The notes below the pieces were generated by a model. The model did no database searches, was not told the DNA's origin, and was given only the letters and a program-made list of their open reading frames with translations. Below, in pieces: positions 34,134 through 45,387 of a stretch of DNA of 64,000 bases; positions within the stretch are counted from its first letter, which is position 1, and each line of letters begins with the position of its first letter. This stretch comes from Raffaelea ambrosiae (Eukaryota > Ascomycota > Sordariomycetes > Ophiostomatales > Ophiostomataceae), in contig PCDI01000001.1 in the NCBI GenBank assembly GCA_002778195.1, forward strand, positions 5,171,869 through 5,235,868. The letters are read 5' to 3'. A program made the translations under genes and the position numbers.

Positions 34134-34979
34134 GCTGGGCTGTATAATTGACAAAAAGGGCAAATTATTCACAGAACAGCCAGGGTTTGTGCTCACGTAG
34201 AGTGAGCTGCTGAGATTCGGACTAAAAAATAGAAAGAAAAAAAGAAACCTGCTCCTTCTTTCTTTTTCTTTCCTCTTTCTTTTGGCCTGGGATAAGCCAA
34301 GTTTAAGTAGTCCCTCCTCTTCTCTCTCTATTTCCTGCTGTGCGTGTATTGCTGGCTATGACTGTCAGATGTTTACGTCTATCATTGAGAACGGAAATCC
34401 TGGGTTCGTCGTCCCTCCCAATCGCTGATGATAACAACACCCCATATCGAGGACAGGCAGCCGATCGTCCTCTCCACTTATACAAGATGAACCAATCACG
34501 CGCACTTCCGATGGAATATCAGCCAATTATGTGCAATTGCGTAGACCCACTTGAATGATACCTATCTCGGAGTTACTCTGACCAGAACTGCGTGCTGCAG
34601 GCACCTATCCAGTGGAACCCGCACTCGATAGGCCGCAGGATCCTAGGGATTCTACCTGTAGGTTTTCAGTTCCATCTGATACGGCGTGACAGAATAGACC
34701 TGGGACTCTTGACTTCTCGGAAATGCATCTCTTTGGTTCTTTCTCTAGGCCGTGGCTACCACTTTATCAGGCGGCATAGAGAGAGAAAATGGCGTCGGGA
34801 TTGTGTAAAAAAGACGACGAAAAAGAAAACATGCAAGTGCCGTCTGCACGTGCAAAACCATCTTCCACAGTATATATAGAACGGCCACGACAGATCTGTC
34901 GTCGTATCCCTTCGAGCCTTTTCACAGAGTTCCCTTGTTCCGGATTTCTTCTGCGCATAACCAAGAACCATTCTCAGTC
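34134..34979. other. Divergent promoter region, MFS transporter / amidase
   Basis: 846 bp between two outward-facing genes, with no credible ORF. It contains GATA-type motifs (TGATAA near 34427; TTATCA near 34764) and a TATA box close to the amidase. Next to the MFS start, minus-strand GTGAGC at 34196 and ACAG ending at 34140 could bound a 57-nt 5'-UTR intron (tentative). Confidence 0.6.
34871..34878 (+). promoter_or_regulatory. TATA box of the amidase gene
   Basis: TATATATA lies about 100 bp upstream of the amidase ATG (34980), in an otherwise mixed sequence. Confidence 0.55.
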
Positions 34980-36846
34980 ATGTCATCGTTGTCTTGGCAG
35001 GAGCGTGGGGAGAAATGCAGGGTTGTCCTGCAAAAGTCCCTCAAACCCGAATGGCTCTTGCCCGCGGACCAGTTGCCCGGTCCTGAGGTGCTCGATGTGA
35101 CCGGCTTTATTGACAGCTGCGGACTTCTGACGGATGACGAGATTGCCATCACCAAGCTGACAGCGGGTGAGCTGGTGGCCCGCATGGCTGCGGGCCAGCT
35201 CACGGCCGTGGCTACCGCAACCGCCTTTCTCAAACGAGCGCACGTCGGCCACCAGCTGACCAACCTGGCCACGGAATTCATGGCGGAGGATGCGCTGGCA
35301 CGAGCGGCTGAGCTCGATGCTGCGTTTGCCAGGACAGGCAAGGTGGTCGGCCCCCTGCACGGCGTGCCCATCTCGACCAAAGAGCACATTGGACACAAGG
35401 GACGCATCTGCCACGGCGCGTATGTGGCCTTTACAGACCATGTTTGCGAGGAAGATGCCCTGCTGGTGCAGCTTCTCAAGAAGGCCGGTGCGGTGATTCA
35501 CATGCGAACGAACGAGCCGCAATCGTTGATGGTGGGTGTCTCTCATCTGTTCCTCCATCGTGCTTAGACAAAGACTGAACCATGGCCCTCCCAGACTATG
35601 GAATGCTCCAACAACATTTACGAAACGGCGACCAATCCGTACAACCGCTCTCTCACAACCGGCGGATCGAGTGGTGGCGAGGGTGCGGCCCTGGGGCTGC
35701 GCTGTTCTGCCATTGGCATCGGCACCGATGTTGGCGGGTCCATCCGAGCGCCAGCAGCGTTCTGCAATACCTTTGGCCTGCGTCCCACAGCACTGAGAAA
35801 CCCCTACCGTGGCCTGACGTATGCGGGCGAAGGTGCCGAGCACATCCGCTGCGTCATCGGCCCCTTGACGAACAGTATCGATGATATCAGTCTCATGCAA
35901 AAGGCTGTTCTGGACCAGGAGCCTTGGGACGACGAGACCTCGCTGGTGCCTCTGCCATGGAAGACTGTGGGGCCATACAAACCAAGCGATATTACCATTG
36001 GTGTGATGTGGGATGACGGGTGAGCTCTCCCCTTCCGGTTTTCTCATCATCTCGTTTGCTTATATTCTTCTGTTTTTTCGAAACTGTGCTCTGCCTTGGT
36101 CTCTGACATACTGAATTCCAGCGTCGTTCACCCTCATCCTCCCATCACGCGCGGTCTCCGTTATGCGGTAGAGAAGCTCAAGGCTGCAGGCGTCAAGGTT
36201 GTGGACTGGTCTCCGTACAAGCACGACGAAGGGTATGCCCTCTGCAAGACATTGTTCTTTCCGGACGGCGGCGCAGCCATCAAGGACCTCCTTGCCGACG
36301 CGGGAGAGCCTGTCAATGCGACAACAGAGTGGACGTTCACCTACGTGCCTGCTGCGCCCTGCTCCTTGCATGACACGTGGAAGCTCAATGCACAGCGCGA
36401 AGCGTACCGCGAGGAGTACCACCGCCTCATGAAGACCCGCGGTGTCGATTTCGTGCTGGGGCCGACTCACGCCAGCACATCCAACCCCATTGGGACGACC
36501 AAGTATTGGGGCTACACGGCCATCTGGAACGTGCTCGATCAGCCATGTGTTGTTTTCCCCACAGGACTCAAGGTGGACCCCGAAGCCGATGAGCCACTGG
36601 AGAGCTTTGTGCCATACGGGACCGACGACGCGAGAGAGCAGAAGAAGTGTAAGTCCTGTGCTCGCCTAGCAGCCCTGCCTGTCTCTGCCGCAACGTCTTC
36701 CAGTTCTAACGTGTGCAGACACCCCCGAGAGCTTTGTCAATGCTCCCATTGCCCTGCAGCTGACAGGGAAGCATTTCCACGACGAAGCCACGGTGGCCGC
36801 TGCCGATTTGGTGTCCAAGATTGTGCAGGGATCAACAGTGGAATGA
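34980..36846 (+). CDS. Amidase, amidase-signature family (543 aa)
   Basis: Exons are 34980-35531, 35595-36019, 36122-36648 and 36719-36846, with introns of 63, 102 and 70 nt. It hydrolyses an amide to acid and ammonia, as in fungal acetamidases, which are about this length. The Ser-cisSer-Lys catalytic triad can be placed: Lys in STKEHIG (near residue 137) and the serines in GGSSGGEGA (near residue 208). GTDVGGSIR follows, as expected. The ATG at 34980 is chosen because the longer open frame starts at a TTG. There is no signal peptide, so it is probably cytosolic. It diverges from the MFS gene. It could be a nitrogen scavenger or act on a peptide precursor; the sequence does not decide. Confidence 0.92.
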
Positions 36847-37219
36847 GTAGAATAAGGAGAATGAGTAAGAGGAAGGAACCCGATTTTTGTGGAGATTGTA
36901 ATCAAAAGACACAATAAGATGGACAAGATAACCTACCCAGTCGTACTATCTATGCATTAGGGGGGGGTGGTATGAGCGCTGGTTCCGCAACAAGAGCAGA
37001 CGCATTGCAGATACCCGGGACTAGGTTGCGGGGGAAGGTGTTCGCAACGGCCAGCTCCACCCAACTACTGATAAGGTGTTCCTGGCCGGGGAGGGCGTAA
37101 TACGAGGAGGTGAAATAGAGAGCACGAGGGGCAAGAACTGGGTCTCCTGCATCCTGCGATTGGTCTTGGACGAGTCCATCTTCTTTCTCATCATCTCCAT
37201 TGGATCAATACAATTCGCA
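36847..37219. other. Intergenic gap, amidase to Zn2Cys6 gene
   Basis: 373 bp with a G-run near 36960-36967 and no credible gene. It should hold the amidase 3' end and the promoter of the next gene. Confidence 0.6.
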
Positions 37220-39113
37220 ATGTCTCGACCGCGTCTCCGGGCCAAGACTGGCTGTCTGGCATGTAGGTAGTCCGGTTTCATCGTGTCCGTCCCATTTCTC
37301 CCCCCGGCGGTCTAGTAACCACACATGCTTTCTAGGCCGATCGCGCAAGATCAAATGCGACGAGACGCGACCATGCTGCGCGCAGTGCCTCCACGTTGGC
37401 CGCCTGTGCCGCTGGCCCCGACCCGAAGACCTGTACGACCGTCGCCATCGGCGCAATCGCCGGAACAGCAGCACCGAGTCCGCGTCGTCGTCGCTGTCGC
37501 CGTTGTCGGCCGATTCACCGCCGGCCGAATCACGAGATGTCGCCCGCACGGTTCCTTGCCGGCAGCCCTCGCCGCCTTCGCCAGCTCCGGTTGCTGCCCC
37601 CATCGAGGGGGCCCTCCTCCACCATTACGCCGGCACCTTTGTGCCCGTCTTGCTGCTGCCTGGTGCCGACGATCGCTTTTTCGAGTCCCAGCGCTGGTAC
37701 ATCTTTGGGCTGATGCAGGAAGACCCGGGCATTGGCCTACAAAGTGCGGTTTTGGCGTTTACGGCCTCCAACCAGTATGTACGGACAGGCCACCCCGTCA
37801 TGCGACACATGGCACGCCGGTACTATGCGCGCGCCGTGGAAGAGGTCCATGCCGGCGTGCGACGGCTGGAGCAGTGGCTGGAGAGGAGAGACCACGGCCC
37901 GGACCAGAGCCCACTGCCGCTGTTTCCTACCTTTCCGCTTCTCGTGGCGGTCATCTTCCTGTATCTGGACGGCTTCTGGGGTCTGGACAATGCGCCCGAC
38001 GCGTTGCCACACATCACCGGTGCCATGCATCTGCTTCATCTGCACGTGGCCTACGAGGAGGAGAAGCAGCCGAAGAAGGGATGCGCACAGCAACAGGGAA
38101 AGACGGACGGTGTCCCGTCTCCTGCTGCCGCCGACCGTTCCACGACTCTCACAGCCGAATCGAAAACACACGCCTCTCCCGTCCTCTCCCCGAATAGGCC
38201 ATACGATCGCATTGCCGTCGAGAGCATCCTCTACCAAGCATTTCTCATGGCGGTGCGAGACCCGTTTGCCGCCAAATTTCCCCTGGACGTCCATCTTCTC
38301 ATCCGCACGGAGCGTCTGCTGAACACGTTCTTCGCCGCGGAGATGGCCACCGAATCGTTGGACCAGCCGGCCCAGGACAGCACGTCTTCGCCCCTGACAA
38401 CGTTTGACAGTCCGGTGCTCGGTGCCCCGGTGTCGATCTTTCGCCTCGTCCTGGCCATCGTGGCCTACTGCCACGCACCGTGGCGGTTGCAGGCTGACAC
38501 ATTGGCAGACATGCGGGCCTCGCTGGATGCATGGGAAGCCTGTGTCGGGGGGTTGGGCCGTGATCACGACGACAGCGAGGAGGAGGATGGGCCTGCGCAT
38601 GGGACGAACCAGCCCCCCTCGACATGTCCTCTTTACACCCGACGGCTGACCGAGTATGAAGTGGCCAAGCTGTTTGTGCTTATGGCGTCACTTTTGCTAG
38701 ACGGCGTGTCTGCGGCTGTGACGGACGGGACGAACTCCGGTCGCCGCGGCGTGCAGCAGTATGTCATGGGCGTGGCGTGTGGCAAGAAGACGAGGCGACA
38801 CAGCGATACCAGGCGCGACTTCACCGCCGAGGACGACAGCGGAACCGCCTCTTCTTTTGCCTCGCCGCCGTGGCAAGCAAGACGAGCCCTCGCACTCCTT
38901 CGGCGGCCGGACACGGCCGACCGCTGTTCCGGCTGCTACCTCGGTCTCTGGCCGCTCAAGATACTGGGCTACGCCGTCACCCACACGCCCGGCGATGTAG
39001 CGCTTGTTCGCGGACTGCTGCGGCGGATGTGCCGGGTATTGGGGTATGGGGAGTCGCAGCGCATGTTGGATGACCTGGAGGTGTTTTGGAAAGACGAAGG
39101 GAAAGAGGTATGA
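37220..39113 (+). CDS. Zn2Cys6 transcription factor, Fungal_trans_2-like (606 aa)
   Basis: Exons are 37220-37262 and 37336-39113; the 73-nt intron splits the zinc cluster. Splicing restores CLACRSRKIKCDETRPC-CAQC-6-C, a Cx2Cx6Cx6Cx2Cx6C binuclear zinc cluster at residues about 12-39. Without splicing the long open frame would start with an unrelated leader and lack the first two cysteines. A Ser-rich linker follows, then a helical region (HHYAGTFVPVLLLPGADD near residue 120) typical of the Fungal_trans_2 ligand/activation domain. It is nuclear by family. It lies between the amidase and a short-chain dehydrogenase and may regulate either; the target is unknown. Confidence 0.88.
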
Positions 39114-39364
39114 CCAGAGACGGGGAACAGGGCCGTCTCTGTTGTCCTTACGAGCAAGGACGATCAGCATGATTTTGTAATCAGTGCACGCGCTCTCGCT
39201 TTGTTTTCTTCGCATAGACTTTGTTTCGGTTGACGTTTTGTGACTCACGTACGCACCCAGGTTGGGCTTCCCGAAAATTGGAAAGATTGTTCATGTCTCG
39301 TTTGTAAGTCCAAGACCCATTCGTATGCTATTCTATTGATGCTGTTTCCGTGGTCATCCTCCAT

Positions 39365-40188
39365 CTACATCCAGCCTCCATCCACTTGGACCACGGTCCC
39401 CGTCACGAACGTGCTCTCGGGTCCCAGCAGGAACGCAATGGCTTGGGCGGTCTCTTCCGACGTGCCAAACCGCGGCATGGCTGTTGGCTGGTCGAACGGG
39501 GCGTCGTTGGGGCGGCCCATGGCGTCCCAGCTCTTTTGCATCAGCGGGGTGTAGATGGCACCAGGAGCAACGCTGTTGACGCGGACACCGCGATCGCCGT
39601 TTTCCAGCGCCGCCGATTTGGTGAGGCCGATAATGCCATGCTTGCTCGCATCGTAGGCAGCATGCTTGGGGAACCCTGGCAGATTAGACGGGGACAAGAA
39701 TGGGCGTATGGCAAGCTGCGCGCACCTTTTAAGCCGTGCACCGACGACATGTTGACAATCGAGCCGCCGTCGGCAATGTTCTGCAGCTCCGCCCGCAGGC
39801 AGTACATGGTGCCGGTCAGGTTGACGGCGATGATGCGGTGCCAGTTGTCGTCGTCCAGCTCGGTCAGTGCTTTGGTGCCGTGGCAGGTGCCAATCACACC
39901 GGCTGCGTTGAGGGCGCCGTGGAGATGGCCAAACTTGTCCACGATCGACTGGATCCACGCATCCACCTGGGCCCGGTCGGTGACGTTGAGACGCGTGGCC
40001 ATGAACGTGGCCTTTTGCGCGTGCAGTTCGGCCGCGGCCGCGTCCAGGGCCGCCTGGTCAATGTCGGCGATGCACACGACGGCGCCGCGCGAGGCCAGCA
40101 GCTTGGCCGTGGAGAAGGCGATGCCACTGCCGCCGCCCGTGATGGCGTAGACTCTGCCGGCGAGCACGGGTGGTTCAGACAAGGTCAT
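39365..40188 (-). CDS. Short-chain dehydrogenase/reductase (257 aa)
   Basis: Exons are 40188-39726 and 39675-39365, with a 50-nt intron (GTGCGC donor). The join restores SSVHGLKGFPKHAAYDASK. Features visible are the Rossmann motif TGGGSGI near residue 17, NAAG near 93, the catalytic Ser in NMSSVHG, and YxxxK in YDASKHG; the C-terminal VDGGW is typical of classical SDRs. Acidic Asp after the second strand (IADID) suggests NAD(H) over NADP(H). The length is normal. The ATG at 40188 is chosen over an AT-rich upstream extension with no SDR character. The gene is convergent with the Zn2Cys6 gene, 251 bp away. The substrate is unknown. Confidence 0.92.
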
Positions 40189-41506
40189 CTCGGCCGAGAA
40201 GGATGTTGGAATGTAAAAAAAAAAATAAATAATATAAATAAAAATCAAAAATAAGAAAGCGCAAGATCAAGCACGCGCAGGCGGGTGACCAATGAGATGT
40301 CTTTGTTGGTAGAGAACAGGCTTCCTCGGCGTGGTCTGAGACAGGCCAGGATGGGACGAGTTTGTCTCGTGCGGAAACGGGCTTTGTTGGCGAATCACAA
40401 GCCTTATGAACGTTGGCAAGGAACGAAGAGACTCGATCTACATCTGTGGCAAAAACACAAAAGGGGGGGGGTCCCTGCGGAAAGATCGGATCGTCCCATA
40501 TTTCTGCACAGGCACAAATGCGGCCACATGTCCCCAGTGACACGCACGAGGGCAAGAAGACTGCTACGGCCATCCGGTCCTGGGCTGCGCCGATACAGCT
40601 CCACGATGTTGTTGCCCACCACCCCAAATGAACTCCAATTTAGAGCATTGGTTGGGTGGCGCGCATGGTTGGTTCGTTTTGTGGGGGAGCCCCGTTGCGC
40701 CTTCCACTTTTAAAAGGCGGCGCTTCATAGCAAGCACGGGCGTGCTCCGCACCACACCCCATGTGCCTCTGCACAACCTCGGCGGAAGGTCAGGCAGGTC
40801 TGCCCAACTGGGCAAAGATCGTGCATACACACCCCCAAGGATGAGGCCAATGAAGGCAGATGTCGACCGGGCGTGTCTTGGAATTTTGTCTCTCGTCGGA
40901 AGAGCTTCGGCAAGACCCCCGGACACGGCACCTTTGCGTGTCAAAACGGCCACTGCCATTGGTGGAAATGGGCGTGGCCACCCCGAGAGCTGAGCCCATG
41001 TCTTGCCCGAACCCTTTGGTTTCTTTTGGCTTCACGTTTTCTTTTTCCCCCGGCCGCCTTGAACGGGCCGTCTGCAACGATCGCGATCGTAGTCCAGCCC
41101 AGTGCTGTAGAATCGCACTTTGCGTCTTTGCAAATGCTGCGTGGTCATGGCTATTGGAGAAATGCAAACGAGTACACGACATGCATGCCGTAGGAAAGGA
41201 ACGCTGCTTCCCAGGTGCCCACTAATGGGTGCCACGACCCAACAAGACCACATGGCGTCGGACGCTTGTTACAACGACGAACCATTTACTATAGTAGGTC
41301 GCCGGCGCCGTTGCGGGAAAGAGGCCGCCGCTTTATTTCTCTGGCGGGACCAGCGGTTTTCGCGAGGGGGGGTGGGGTTGGAAAATAAGCCGGCGGGTAT
41401 TTGACGCAGAAAAGTCCCGGGTCGCATTGCCTCCGCGCGCTGAACTCAAACCAATGGCGCAAGACGGGGTAGTGATACCCCGAGATCAGCCCAGAGCCCG
41501 TCTCGT

Positions 41507-41548
41507 GACTGGACAGCGACTGGACAGCGACTGGACAGCGACTGGACA
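41507..41548 (+). repeat. 11-bp tandem repeat, 3.8 copies
   Basis: GACTGGACAGC is repeated at 41507, 41518 and 41529 with a fourth partial copy from 41540. All visible copies are identical. It lies about 450 bp upstream of the fucose-permease-like gene. Confidence 0.95.
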
Positions 41549-41916
41549 ATCCGGGGTCCCCATGGGGAGGGAGGGGGGGAGGGAACAGTGGTCGGTCCGA
41601 CTAAGCGCTGCTCTAGCTTGGTATTTCCGTGGGAGTTGGTTCTGTTCCATGGTAGGTAGATCCCACCGTGGCAGCCGCCCGGCAGCATGTGTTGGGGAAC
41701 ATGCCTGCCACCGTGGTGAGGGGGTGGACGGCATCTGGGGAGGGCCGCTGCAAGGGGAGGGTCATAGCGAGCAAGAGAGACAAGGGTGGCGAGGGAACAA
41801 GGCCACCCACAGTCGGGAGGAGGGGAGAAACAGGGAAGTGCTGCGTAGCTAGCACCAACACGGGGCGGCGGAGGCCAACCGGCAGACCCTGCTTGCCTGG
41901 CAGGCTCGTTGGCTTG

Positions 41917-41923
41917 TATAAAA
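41917..41923 (+). promoter_or_regulatory. TATA box of the fucose-permease-like gene
   Basis: TATAAAA lies 86 bp upstream of the ATG at 42003. Confidence 0.55.
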
Positions 41924-42002
41924 CGGAAGGCGATCCGTGCTCGACCCTGGCTTGCGGCCCTGGTTCATTCTCGCCATAGCTAGCATCCTCGCATCCGTCA
42001 AT

Positions 42003-43568
42003 ATGGGTGCCAAACAGTTCTTCAAAGACCGCTCCCTCAAGGTCTCGGACAAGCGCGTGACGTCGGCAGCCTCGTTGACTCTGCGCCAGTCCATCTGGCC
42101 CATTGCCCTCGTCACCGTGCTCTTCTTCCTCTGGGGCTTCAGCTATGGCCTGCTCGACACCCTCAACAAGCATTTCCAGGTCGTCCTGAAGATTGACCGG
42201 GCCCGTTCGTCTGGTCTGCAGGCAGCCTACTTTGGGTGAGTCCCAGCCTCTTGATGCCTTCTCCCGGACCACACGCCACGGCCCCCCCGCGTTTTCGTCT
42301 TCCGTCGACGCGCATAGACTCTAATGCCAACCTCTTTCCCGCACAGCGCCTATCCGCTGGCCTCCCTGGGCCATGCCGCCTGGATTCTGCGCCACTATTC
42401 CTACAAGGCCGTCTTCATCTGGGGCCTCTGTCTGTACGCCATCGGCGCGCTGATTTGCATCCCCTGCATCCGGGCCAAGTCGTTTGGTGGCTTCTGCGCC
42501 TCCATCTTCATCATCGGCAACGGCCTCGGCTCGCTGGAGACGGCGGCGAACCCGTTCATCACCGTCTGCGGCCCCCCGCGCTACTCGGAGACCCGCATCA
42601 ACATCTCCCAGGCGTTCAACGGCATCGGCACCGTGATTGCGCCCGTGCTGGGCTCCTATGTCTTCTTCACGTTCGACGACGAGAAGGCCATGGAGAACGT
42701 GCAGTGGGTCTATGTGGCCATTGCCTGCTTTGTCCTGTTGCTGGCCATTCTGTTCTTCTTTTCCAAGATCCCCGAGATCACAGACGCCGGTACGTTGGGA
42801 AGAAGAGCACCCGTACGCAAGCATGGAAAAAAAAAGTGAAAAACATATTAACTGTTTCTAGACATGGCCTTCCAGGCCGAGGAAATCGCGGGACCCGACA
42901 GCGAAAAACCATTCCGCTCGCAGTACCGCCTGTTCCATGCCGCCCTTTCCCAGTTCTGCTACACCGGCGCGCAGGTCGCCATCGCCAGCATGTTCATCAA
43001 CTACGCGACGGAAACGCGGGCCAACACGAGCAATTCCCTGGGCTCCAAGCTGTTTGCCGGTGCCCAGGCGGCCTTCGCCATCGGTCGCTTCTTCGGCGTG
43101 TTTCTGATGCAGTTTATCAAGCCGCGGTGGGTGTTTCTGGGCTTCCTGAGCATGTGCGTCGTCTTCATCGCGGCCGGCACCAAGGGGCACGACGACGAAG
43201 GCATTGCCATGATGTACGTGGTGCTCTTCTTTGAGAGCATCTGCTTCCCCACAATTGTGGCCCTGGGCATGCGCGGCCTGGGCCGGCACACCAAGCGCGG
43301 CAGTGGCTTCATCGTCGGCGGCGTTGTCGGCGGCGCCTGCATCCCGCCCCTGACGGGCTATGCGGCGGACCAGATCGGCACCGGTCTGGCCATGGTCGTG
43401 CCGCTGGCCTTCTTGGTGGTGGCGTGGACGTATCCGGTGTGCGTCAACTTCGTCCCCAGCTACCGTACGGTCGCAGACAGTTTCCACAACGCCGATGTAG
43501 GCGTCATTGCTCCCGTGGACGAGGATCACAAGATCGGGAACGGTGTACAGGAGAGAGAAGTTGTCTAG
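42003..43568 (+). CDS. MFS transporter, fucose/glucose permease (FucP) type (460 aa)
   Basis: Exons are 42003-42235, 42347-42789 and 42862-43568; introns are 111 and 72 nt and phases agree. The protein opens with a short hydrophilic stretch, then FFLWGFSYGLLDTLNKHFQ, the first-helix signature of the FHS/FucP sugar:proton symporters. GSLETAANPF in the fourth helix and a YYLA-like GAYPLASLGH region (second helix) fit the same family. The length matches the usual 430-470 aa with 12 predicted helices. It is a plasma membrane protein by family. A monosaccharide substrate is inferred; it could also carry a sugar acid. Confidence 0.9.
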
Positions 43569-43848
43569 ACTTTTTTTTTTTTCCCCTTGGTTGTGGCCAT
43601 GTCTGTACCCTTGTGTTCGTCTCTCTCGCTGTGGCGTGAGAAGAGTCTGTCTTCTCCTGGGTGCGCTACGTAGCATGTTACCTGGCTTGCCCATGCTGCT
43701 CTTCGTGGCTGCTATGTATATAATCCATGTCTAGTGATAATCACCTCTTTCTATCAGTCAAAATCATTTCAGCTCATCGATCGAACAAGCCGCTTGTCGT
43801 AGTTCCACCCCCCCGTGGCGTTCGAGATGAATCAGTGGCAACTGTAGC

Positions 43849-45000
43849 TCAAATCTTCTCCAGTCTGGCAATGGTCGCGTTCGCCAGTGCTTCGAGGCTC
43901 CTGTGCAACTGGGTGTATTCCTCAGAATCAGAATTGAAGACAGCAGTCCCGCCACTACCAGAAGGACCGCTAAAGCTGTCGTTTCCGAGGTATTGATCTA
44001 GGTGATCTGTTACCACTGTACGGGGATTCTTCGGCAGCACTTGGTTGAGAAGTTTCTGCGTTCGGTACAGTTCGGCAAGAAGCAAATCCCTGGGCAGAGC
44101 ACCTCCCGAACCGGCGTCCCCATTGCTCGCCGAGGCAATCTTTGCAGCTAAGGCAGACACCGTGTTGAATTGGACCCCCCATTGCCCTACAACGGCAGTC
44201 GCATAGCATTCGATCTTCTTGAGAACAGCCATAGAGAGGACTATGACAAGGAATGAGTTATCCAAACACGAGTGGCATGCGAGCATGGAGTTCATAGCCT
44301 GTATGTCTTTTCTGCAGCTTTCTTTCTGGGCATCCAAAGATACCGTGTCCGGTGAGAATGCCAAAGACAGGCTCGGTAGGGATTGGGTCGCAGAGAGTCT
44401 GCTCAGAAGCTCGAGCGCACGGGGCAAGCAGTCGCAAGACGCCGAGGTGACTGGATGCTCCGAGGGAGAAGCACCGGGATCCCCTGTCTCCAGTCCAGAG
44501 GGTGTTTGGATGACTTCGGTAGCATCGCCGTCCAGCTGGATGCCTTGGGCTGGCAAGGGAACCGGCGAGCGCACTTGTTCTAGGGGGAGGTAGAAAGAGC
44601 TGTCATCCTCAAGAATTATAGGCTGCTCGGGGGATCCCTCTTGACTGTGGGTTGCAGGACTGGGTTGAAGACCAGACGGCCCAGCCCGCTGAGCCTCCAC
44701 ATTCGATGTACGACGGCGTTGGGTTGAACTTCTGTCAGAACCAGAGGCCGCACGGCTTGGCGAGCCCGGGCTCCCGCTGTCATCCCCCATTCTGCCAGTG
44801 CAGCTATAGGGGGGGCCGGTACCCTCCTCTCTTCTCCACCCCGTTCGTCTGGCGAAGCGGTACCGACAAGAAATGCCACGCGCGGCACATTTTGAACAGA
44901 CGGGCCTTTGCTTGGGGCATTTGACTTTGGCGATGGCGCATGACTCGCAGTTGTCTCGTAGTCTCGCGCAGATCAACTTGGTGCTGTTGGTCACAGACAT
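43849..45000 (-). CDS. AflR-type Zn2Cys6 regulator (383 aa)
   Basis: A single exon. The zinc cluster CESCAIAKVKCPKQRPVC-SKC-6-C begins at residue 18, in the spacing Cx2Cx6Cx6Cx2Cx6C. The AIAKVKC core and the RRTGW tail resemble AflR and other secondary-metabolite cluster regulators, which usually read A-AKVKCSKEKP. A Ser/Pro-rich linker follows. The C-terminal half has a Cys-rich helical region (CDCLPRALELLSRL; MLACHSCLDNSFLVIVLSMAVLKKIECYATAV) as in the AFLR domain. The ATG at 45000 is preferred over farther in-frame ATGs because it places the finger near the N-terminus as in the family. It is the only regulator here of a type strongly tied to secondary metabolism, so it may control the NRPS 12.5 kb away. 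Confidence 0.87.
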   Translation of the reverse strand: MSVTNSTKLICARLRDNCESCAIAKVKCPKQRPVCSKCAARGISCRYRFARRTGWRREEGTGPPYSCTGRMGDDSGSPGSPSRAASGSDRSSTQRRRTSNVEAQRAGPSGLQPSPATHSQEGSPEQPIILEDDSSFYLPLEQVRSPVPLPAQGIQLDGDATEVIQTPSGLETGDPGASPSEHPVTSASCDCLPRALELLSRLSATQSLPSLSLAFSPDTVSLDAQKESCRKDIQAMNSMLACHSCLDNSFLVIVLSMAVLKKIECYATAVVGQWGVQFNTVSALAAKIASASNGDAGSGGALPRDLLLAELYRTQKLLNQVLPKNPRTVVTDHLDQYLGNDSFSGPSGSGGTAVFNSDSEEYTQLHRSLEALANATIARLEKI

Positions 45001-45387
45001 GGCCAATATGGGTAGCTTGCTCCCCAAATGTGTGTTCTGGTGGTGAAAGCTGTTGGGGTCTTCATCTGGGATCATGCCATGTGGAAAGTTTGTCGCATTT
45101 GTAAGCCGAGACCTGACGAGGCCCTTGATTGAGTCTTGGCAGCAGTAACCAATTCTGGCTGACTGTGCGTTTCGAAACGCTGTATTATTAACGAGATAAG
45201 TCAACGCCCTTATGACGCGACTGAATAGGACGCATCCACCGTCGTCTTGTCCTGTTCTTGGAGCAGTGCAAAGCTCACAAGAAAACAATGCCTTCAGGGC
45301 CTTTTGCTCTAATTAATTACATGCCAACGTGCCATCGAGTTCCAGCATGCCATTGATCTCTTGGGCCATCCCCTTTCAGCCACAACT
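45001..45387. other. Intergenic gap between two minus-strand genes
   Basis: 387 bp holding the AflR-type promoter and the 3' end of the next MFS gene. An open frame continues upstream of the AflR-type ATG but has no domain character. Confidence 0.55.

Larger units (their letters stand above)
40189..42002. other. Long divergent promoter region, SDR / fucose-permease-like MFS
   Basis: 1.8 kb with several short overlapping ORFs on both strands, none with recognisable protein character. It contains an A/T-rich tract just upstream of the SDR (40214-40245), a G9 run (40463-40471), an 11-bp tandem repeat (41507-41548) and a TATA box (41917-41923). It is unusually long for this locus, so an unrecognised small or non-coding gene cannot be excluded. 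Confidence 0.6.

Noticed and set aside
34131..34196. A longer start for the MFS gene at 34196
   Set aside because: The codon is GTG, not ATG. The first ATG is at 34133 and gives a family-typical N-terminus.
40285..41852. Several overlapping ORFs of 70-140 aa in the long gap on both strands
   Set aside because: They overlap each other, have no recognisable family and show mixed composition. No convincing exon set joins them.
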